Shown here: positions 7,412-11,458 of the stretch, in pieces
How the letters are laid out: each line of letters starts with the position of its first letter
Numbering within the stretch: position 1 is the stretch's first letter
From: Anaerolineae bacterium
GTDB lineage: Bacteria > Chloroflexota > Anaerolineae > 4572-78 > NAK82
DNA length: 11,458 bases
Direction of reading: 5' to 3'
Assembly (NCBI GenBank): GCA_030598425.1
Contig: JAUVPY010000036.1
Span: 1-11,458, forward strand
Made by a program: the position numbers and the translations under genes
The notes under the pieces: generated by a model
What the model was told of the DNA's origin: nothing
Database searches by the model: none
Seen by the model: the letters and a program-made list of their open reading frames with translations, nothing else

Positions 7412-8875
7412 GTGAACGATGTAGCTGCACCTCAGGCAACTGGCCGGGCCAACCTTCTCGACCGGCTGTGGCGTACGTTGGCTTCGCCACGTCTCACAGT
7501 GATACTGCTGGTGTGGATAGCCGTTGTCCTGGCGCTCAGCACCGTTATCCCTCAAGCGCCCCCTCACATCGAAGATCCCATTGTGCGCAGCCAATGGTTG
7601 GCCAATTTCCCAATCGGCGTCCGGCCTGTGGCCGAAAGACTGCACTCAATCGGCGTCTTTGATATACTCGATTCGATCTGGCTGCGTCTGCCTCTGGTCT
7701 TAATGCTGGCGCACGTCTTGGTGACAACCGCCAATTGGGGCCCCGGCATATGGCATCGCGTCAAGAGGCCACCCCGCGAGACCGGCCCACTGGGCAAATC
7801 GTTCCAACTCAAACGAGATTGGCCCGAACCGATCGACCAGGTCGGTCAACAACTCACCAACCGGCTGGAGGAAGGCGGGTATCAAATCCTGTCTCAGCCA
7901 GGGAGCGACACTTCGGGAGGCGATCAAGAAAACTTTGTGGCCTGGCGCCGGCGCTGGAGTTGGTTGGGGCTTGCGGGCATCTACCTGGGACTGGGGCTGG
8001 CCTCACTGGGTTTGATCGCGGGGGGTTGGCTGGGCCAGGTGCAGGTACTAAGCCTGTCACCGGGCGAGCCGGCGCCCCTGCCAGTCGCAGCGCTGACTGT
8101 TCCCAACCTTGTGCTGGAAGAAACGGCAGCCAGGGGAAGCGATCCTTTAAGGCCAACGTCCGGGTCAGCCGTGGTACGCATATCGACCGGGGTAGGCGAG
8201 AGTCAAGACCTGGCGCTGAGGCTGCACGGTAGCCGGCTGTTGCGCGGCATGTGGGTGACGCTAGCAGAACTCAGGCCGATGGTAGAGGTAAGGGCGCTGG
8301 ATGCCGAAATCGGCGAGGGCATATTGCTCCAACCATTCACCCCGCGTGCCCCAGCAGCGGAGCGGGTACGCCTGCCCTTGATCGGGGATCCCGAGGCGCG
8401 GTTCGTGGGTGTTCCCTTACAAAACGTTACGCTGCACGTAGATCACCAAATGGATACAGGGCACCCATCCAGCGCCCGCCAGATCTTCACGGCGAACGGG
8501 GGAGGGGGCAAGGAGTTGCAACTGAGCCCCGATTTTTCCCTGTCCTTCTTCCGAGGCGCCGAGTCCGAGCCCAGCCAGATGGCATCCTTGCACAGCGGCG
8601 AATCAGTGAATGTCGATGGGGTTCATTATCTGGTGAGCTTTGGTTACGATGCTACGCTGCGGATGAACAGCACTCTATGGTGGATCGCGGTCGGGGCTGG
8701 GTGGGGAGTGGTCGCCCTGAGTCTCATCGCGTTGGTGATAGCGCCTCCCGTCTACGTGCAAGGCAGCGTCAAATCAGCCGAGATAGGTAACCAAGTTGTT
8801 TTGACCGTGGACGTTTTGGGCGATGAACAGCGGCGTCATCGGGAGCTTCGAGGGCTCGTCACCCCGGACGTCTGA
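7412..8875 (+). CDS. resB: ResB-like cytochrome c biogenesis protein (CcsB family), C-terminal part divergent
   Basis: ResB/CcsB normally partners CcsA in System II, which moves heme across the membrane and attaches it to apocytochrome c. I start at GTG 7412 (487 aa), with AGGA 8 nt upstream; the open frame runs back to 7322, but that start lies inside the tRNA. Topology fits ResB: TM1 about 28-46 after RLWRTLASPRLT (18-29), TM2 about 91-107 with His101, TM3 about 183-206, a large outside domain (about 207-418), and TM4 about 419-445 ending in a cytoplasmic tail. A GES...DG...Y stretch before TM4 resembles ResB, but the DPG-type segment usual just before the last helix is replaced by LRMNSTLWW. 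No thioredoxin-like ResA, CcdA or c-type cytochrome gene is nearby. A CcsA-like gene follows after 75 nt. Confidence 0.8.
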   Translation: MNDVAAPQATGRANLLDRLWRTLASPRLTVILLVWIAVVLALSTVIPQAPPHIEDPIVRSQWLANFPIGVRPVAERLHSIGVFDILDSIWLRLPLVLMLAHVLVTTANWGPGIWHRVKRPPRETGPLGKSFQLKRDWPEPIDQVGQQLTNRLEEGGYQILSQPGSDTSGGDQENFVAWRRRWSWLGLAGIYLGLGLASLGLIAGGWLGQVQVLSLSPGEPAPLPVAALTVPNLVLEETAARGSDPLRPTSGSAVVRISTGVGESQDLALRLHGSRLLRGMWVTLAELRPMVEVRALDAEIGEGILLQPFTPRAPAAERVRLPLIGDPEARFVGVPLQNVTLHVDHQMDTGHPSSARQIFTANGGGGKELQLSPDFSLSFFRGAESEPSQMASLHSGESVNVDGVHYLVSFGYDATLRMNSTLWWIAVGAGWGVVALSLIALVIAPPVYVQGSVKSAEIGNQVVLTVDVLGDEQRRHRELRGLVTPDV

Positions 8876-8883
8876 TGCGCCCC

Positions 8884-8925
8884 AGGTGCAACGCACTTCC
8901 GCGAAGCAAGTGCGTTGCACCTTTC
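8884..8925 (+). terminator. 15-bp perfect hairpin between resB and the CcsA-like gene
   Basis: Arms AGGTGCAACGCACTT (8884-8898) and its exact reverse complement (8908-8922) enclose a 9-nt loop, followed by TTCG. It starts 8 nt after the resB stop, in a terminator position, but the downstream gene shows no promoter of its own, so it may instead attenuate transcription or protect the mRNA end. The outer arm GTGCAAC and the tail ACCTTTCG match the hairpin at 3718-3766. Confidence 0.6.
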
Positions 8926-8950
8926 GTTGAGCAGAGGTTCAAGGACTGGC

Positions 8951-9781
8951 ATGGACTTTGTTTACGTCATACCCGGCGTCGCAGCGCTGATTGAGTGGCT
9001 TTTGGCCACCGCGCTTTACGCGGTTGGCTGGTACCGGATGAAATCTGGCCTCAACCGGTTTGGTGACGGACTGGTTGTTGCAGGGCTGGTCACGGCGCTG
9101 GGAGGTGCTGCGTGGTTGGTCTGGTCAGGAACGCTAAACCCGGCGCTGATCCGAAGCGGTCTGGCGACCGGATGGGCAATTTCGGCGTTGGTTGTGTATG
9201 CGGTACTCGCCCACCGGCGCAAGGAGAGGCTATCCGCACTGGCGATGCTGGTCTTCGCGATCCTGCTTCAGGTCTTCGCCGTGGCGGGGTTGTTGTCACA
9301 ATGGGGCGCTGAAACGTCACTGCCAGAAGCGTTTCTGCCGCTTTGGACGGCGCTTCGCACGCTGACAGGTTTGGTGGGCTACGGCGGGCTGGCTATGAGC
9401 GCCATGCTGATCCTCCTGTCCTTCACGCTAACTCGAATCCAGAATAGGCTCTCTGTGGAGCACTTGACCGCCGCCATAGGGCTGCCGGCATTGGAATGGC
9501 AGTCCTGGCAGATCGCCTTAGTCGCATTGAGCCTCTCGTTATCGATTGGATTGATCCGCTCATGGTGGGGGCTGGGCCTGGTGATCCTGGGAGGCGTCCC
9601 CTGGGCACTGATCACCTGGCTGCTGCTGGCAGCCAGCGCATACGGGTTCATTCAGGGTGCAGCCCATCGTCGTACGGCCCGTGCTTTCCTGGTTTTAGCT
9701 TGCGCGGTTGGGATCGTCTCTGTATTGACCTTGGCAGGCCCCCTGGCGGGGGCAGGTGTCACGAGCTACGCTCGCCCGTGA
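8951..9781 (+). CDS. CcsA/HemX-like membrane protein lacking the heme-handling WWD motif and its histidines
   Basis: Eight or so hydrophobic helices in 276 aa place it in the CcsA/HemX part of the cytochrome c assembly superfamily, and it follows a ResB gene as CcsA often does. Start ATG 8951 has AAGGA 5 nt upstream; an earlier TTG frame start at 8915 lies in the hairpin. The CcsA scaffold is recognisable: W132...Y144 (usual WLxxHV...YAAL), WG (206-207) followed exactly ten residues later by WALITW (218-223), and a C-terminal GVTSYA (269-274; usual GLHSYA). In these places the functional residues are gone: His to Arg136, the WxWD part of WGxxWxWD to Leu210/Ile212/Leu213, His to Tyr231, His to Thr271. 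Heme transfer by the usual mechanism is therefore unlikely. It may be a HemX-type or repurposed membrane protein. The family call is firm; the function is unknown. Confidence 0.75.
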   Translation: MDFVYVIPGVAALIEWLLATALYAVGWYRMKSGLNRFGDGLVVAGLVTALGGAAWLVWSGTLNPALIRSGLATGWAISALVVYAVLAHRRKERLSALAMLVFAILLQVFAVAGLLSQWGAETSLPEAFLPLWTALRTLTGLVGYGGLAMSAMLILLSFTLTRIQNRLSVEHLTAAIGLPALEWQSWQIALVALSLSLSIGLIRSWWGLGLVILGGVPWALITWLLLAASAYGFIQGAAHRRTARAFLVLACAVGIVSVLTLAGPLAGAGVTSYARP

Positions 9782-9796
9782 CTTAAACAACAAAGC

Positions 9797-9845
9797 GGGG
9801 TCCCGAACTTGTTCTGAAGTCGCCTCAACAAGTTGAGGGCCCCTT
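9797..9845 (+). terminator. Imperfect hairpin between the CcsA-like gene and udk
   Basis: A 17-nt left arm (9797-9813) pairs with 9827-9843 apart from three positions, one of which can be a G-U pair; the loop is 13 nt and two Ts follow. The right half can alternatively fold alone as CCTCAAC/GTTGAGG (9823-9838). It lies 15 nt after the stop codon. The weak T tract leaves its role as terminator uncertain. Confidence 0.45.
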
Positions 9846-9882
9846 AACAGGTACAGGCTTGTACGCCGAGGAGGGGATAACC

Positions 9883-10509
9883 ATGAGGCCGATCATCATC
9901 GGCGTGGCAGGCGGCACCGCCTCGGGCAAGACGACCGTCTCGGATGCGATTTTGGACCGAGTTGGAAGGGATCGCATTGCCTATATTCAGCACGATTCCT
10001 ACTATCGCGATCTGAGTCACATGCCTCTGGAGGAACGGCGCAAGCTCAACGTTGACCACCCCGACGCATTGGAGACTGAGTTGCTGGTATCCCACCTCCT
10101 TCGATTGCAGGCTGGAGAGATCATCGAAGTGCCTGTCTACGATTTTGCGACCTACCAGCGGCGCGACGAGACTCGCCACGTCGAACCCCGACGCGTTATC
10201 CTGGTCGAGGGCATCCTTATCTTTGTGGACAAAGAACTGCGCGAGATGATGGATATTAAGCTGTATGTTGACACCGACGCCGACCTGCGTTTCATCCGGC
10301 GCCTCCAACGTGACACCCGGGAGCGAGATCGAACGGTGGAAATGGTCATCCGCCAATATCTCAACACCGTCCGCCCTATGCACCTGGAGTTTGTCGAGCC
10401 CAGCAAGCGCTACGCCGATGTCATCATCCCAGCCGGCGGCTTCAACGAAGCCGCCATCCAGATGATTGTGGCACGCATCCAAGGGATGCTCGCCGGAGAA
10501 GTATTGTAG
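9883..10509 (+). CDS. udk: Uridine kinase (uridine/cytidine salvage)
   Basis: Phosphorylates uridine and cytidine to UMP and CMP with ATP or GTP, the salvage entry to pyrimidine nucleotides. 208 aa, normal for Udk. Start ATG 9883 is set by GAGGAGGGG ending 6 nt upstream; a TTG 24 nt earlier in the same frame lies before that site and is rejected. Motifs: Walker A GGTASGKTT (10-18), QHDSYY (36-41), NVDHPDA (56-62), PVYDF (84-88), the Walker-B-like ILVEGIL (106-112), a lid helix RRLQRDTRERDR (139-150) and RPMHLEFVEPSKRYAD (164-179). All nucleotide- and nucleoside-binding landmarks are present. No clear promoter lies directly upstream; it may be read from the CcsA-like transcript through the imperfect hairpin. 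pyrG in the same window acts on the same nucleotide pool. Confidence 0.96.
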   Translation: MRPIIIGVAGGTASGKTTVSDAILDRVGRDRIAYIQHDSYYRDLSHMPLEERRKLNVDHPDALETELLVSHLLRLQAGEIIEVPVYDFATYQRRDETRHVEPRRVILVEGILIFVDKELREMMDIKLYVDTDADLRFIRRLQRDTRERDRTVEMVIRQYLNTVRPMHLEFVEPSKRYADVIIPAGGFNEAAIQMIVARIQGMLAGEVL

Positions 10510-10730
10510 AACGACATACCTGCTCGTCCTTCTCGTAACCCCTGAACACTGGTGCCGACCAGATCATCAAGTCCTCCCCACCGTGCCTCGCCACTTAAAT
10601 GTGGAAACGTGTCCTCCCGCACTAGCCAGGGCCCTCGACTTGGCGATTCGTGCAAACCGACACGCAGGTCGCGGAGCTGCTGCCAGCGTTTTTGGTTTTG
10701 CACCAACCGTGACCCGTGACCAGATTCCTA

Positions 10731-10759
10731 GTGACGATTCAGGCATCTAGGGGTACAAT
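10731..10759 (+). promoter_or_regulatory. Predicted promoter of the EPS-type regulator
   Basis: -10 TACAAT (10754-10759) with -35-like GTGACG (10731-10736; four of six matches to TTGACA) at a 17-nt spacing. The predicted start is near 10766, directly ahead of the inverted repeat at 10769-10789. Confidence 0.55.
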
Positions 10760-10768
10760 ACAGATGGT

Positions 10769-10789
10769 AAAATTCAGTGGCTGAATTTT
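10769..10789. promoter_or_regulatory. 9-bp perfect inverted repeat, probable operator of the regulator gene
   Basis: AAAATTCAG (10769-10777) and CTGAATTTT (10781-10789) are exact complements around TGG. It is AT-rich in a GC-rich region, covers about +3 to +23 from the predicted transcription start, and ends 25 nt before the regulator ATG. As RNA the 3-nt loop would be tight, so a DNA site for a dimeric winged-helix protein is the better reading; autorepression is inferred. Confidence 0.5.
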
Positions 10790-10814
10790 GAGAGCGCGGC
10801 ATCACTTGAAGGCT

Positions 10815-11318
10815 ATGGACAGTCAATCAGAGCGCGAGCTGCAAATTCTGGAATACCTGGAGCGCAACCCCGACACCACCCAGGCCGACCTGGCCACTCG
10901 CCTGGGAGTGGCGGTGGGCAGCGTCAACTGGTATCTCAAGCGTTTGATCAACAGGGGCTACGTGAAGGTGCGCCAGATGCAGCGACGGCGGCGGCGCAAC
11001 CTGGTCACGCCCCAGGGGCTGGCCGAGAAGGCACGCCTGACACAGGCCTATATGCAGACATCGCTGCGACTCTACCGCGACACGCGGGCCCAAGCTCGCA
11101 GCCTGTTGACCCAGGTGCTGGAGTCGGGTTACGACGCGGTCCGCGTCAAGGGGGATGGCGACCTGGCTGACATCTGTCGGCTGACCTGCCTGGAGCAGAA
11201 GGTCAGAGTAGCCGAGGACGAAGATGCGTGTCACGTCCCGACGTTAGTGGTAGAGGAAATGCAATTGTTCCTACACTGGCCGCAGAATTCGGATGCGGTT
11301 CAATCAGATGAAAGGTGA
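10815..11318 (+). CDS. EPS-associated MarR-type winged-helix transcriptional regulator
   Basis: Probable DNA-binding regulator of the polysaccharide gene cluster that it heads. 167 aa from ATG 10815; AAGG lies only 2 nt upstream, so the start is not ideal, but the earlier TTG at 10788 falls within the inverted repeat. Residues 7-80 match the winged-helix family found at EPS loci (MarR_EPS type): ERNPDTTQADLATRLGVAVG (16-35) and SVNWYLKRLINRGYVKV (36-52), a basic wing with five arginines (57-61), then LVTPQGLAEKARLT (63-76). Residues about 103-156 form a second part, GYDAVRVKGDGDLADICRLT (105-124), that looks like a shrunken form of the nucleotide-binding VALYGAGEVAE-type domain attached to related regulators; its glycine-rich loop is degraded to KGDGD. 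The aminotransferase follows after 6 nt, so the two are cotranscribed. Confidence 0.85.
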   Translation: MDSQSERELQILEYLERNPDTTQADLATRLGVAVGSVNWYLKRLINRGYVKVRQMQRRRRRNLVTPQGLAEKARLTQAYMQTSLRLYRDTRAQARSLLTQVLESGYDAVRVKGDGDLADICRLTCLEQKVRVAEDEDACHVPTLVVEEMQLFLHWPQNSDAVQSDER

Positions 11319-11324
11319 ATAATC

Positions 11325-11458
11325 ATGACCACAACAGTCCCAGTTCTTGACCTTAAAGCTCAGTATCAATCCATCAAAGACGAAATTGACGAAGCCGTTT
11401 TAGGCGTGATGGAGAGCGGCTACTTTGTGCTGGGGCCAAACGTTAAGGCCCTTGAAGC
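11325..11458 (+). CDS. DegT/DnrJ/EryC1 sugar aminotransferase, N-terminus only
   Basis: PLP-dependent aminotransferases of this family put an amino group on nucleotide-linked keto-sugars for surface polysaccharides. Only 44 codons are present. They match the family start: VPVLDLKAQY (5-14), then IKDEIDEAVLGVMESGYFVLGP, in which SGYFVLGPNV (31-40) is the usual first conserved block. The catalytic lysine lies beyond the window. ATG 11325 has AAGGTGA 6 nt upstream, and that site overlaps the regulator stop codon, which indicates translational coupling. Confidence 0.92.
   Translation, partial: MTTTVPVLDLKAQYQSIKDEIDEAVLGVMESGYFVLGPNVKALE

Larger units (their letters stand above)
10510..10814. 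other. Intergenic stretch of about 300 nt with no gene
   Basis: No frame here resembles a protein. From the left it shows no strong stem after udk; a small GCTG-CTGC-CAGC hairpin followed by GTTTTTGGTTTT near 10677-10700 could be a weak udk terminator. A short tandem GTGACCC/GTGACC follows at about 10709-10720. The right third holds the regulator promoter and inverted repeat listed separately. Confidence 0.6.

Noticed and set aside
9859..9882. Longer udk start at TTG 9859
   Set aside because: The strong ribosome-binding site GAGGAGGGG lies between this codon and ATG 9883, and Udk proteins begin just before the P-loop, as the ATG form does.
10466..10750. 94-codon frame overlapping the end of udk and the gap after it
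   Set aside because: It overlaps udk out of frame, has no ribosome-binding site and resembles nothing known.

Overview
This GC-rich bacterial window is fully packed with genes and carries no mobile element or CRISPR array. The gene mix suggests a Chloroflexota (Anaerolineae-like) genome: an NTE-type cyclic-nucleotide/patatin protein, a GAF histidine kinase, a GT87-like membrane glycosyltransferase, a ResB/CcsA-like pair, an EPS-associated MarR-type regulator and several palindromic intergenic hairpins. The phylum is inferred from style and context only; no marker gene proves it.

Layout, left to right. Bases 1-3574 (minus strand) form one operon transcribed leftwards: NTE-type patatin phospholipase, then a soluble GAF histidine kinase that starts inside the patatin stop region with a TTG codon, then an ABC-2 polysaccharide-export permease that runs off the left edge. 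An extended -10 promoter (TGG-TATAAT) lies ahead of the patatin gene. Bases 3724-3766 hold a 19-bp perfect hairpin ending the upstream minus-strand gene, a multi-pass GT-C glycosyltransferase (3785-5173). That gene and pyrG (CTP synthase, plus strand, 5487-7148) diverge from an intergenic region with back-to-back promoters. The pyrG transcript has a structured leader of about 150 nt. Then come tRNA-Thr(CGU) with its own promoter and terminator-like hairpin, resB, a second strong hairpin, a CcsA/HemX-like gene, a third hairpin, uridine kinase (udk), and a 300-nt gap with little in it. An EPS-type winged-helix regulator follows, with a 9-bp perfect inverted repeat at its predicted transcription start. 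A DegT/DnrJ/EryC1 sugar aminotransferase begins 6 nt after it and runs off the right edge.

How the genes fit together. Pyrimidine nucleotide supply (CTP synthase, uridine kinase) sits between two surface-polysaccharide regions: export permease and glycosyltransferase on the left, EPS regulator and sugar aminotransferase on the right. The most unusual observation is the CcsA-like protein. The scaffold around the heme-handling motifs of the System II cytochrome c synthetase is recognisable, but the WWD-motif residues and every CcsA-side histidine that I can align are replaced. It is nevertheless kept next to a ResB homologue, which is itself unusual in its C-terminal part. Other notable points are two related palindromic hairpins placed just after stop codons, a common GGTATAATCC promoter core, the likely operator of the EPS regulator, and a misleading upstream ATG for the glycosyltransferase that lies upstream of the predicted transcription start.
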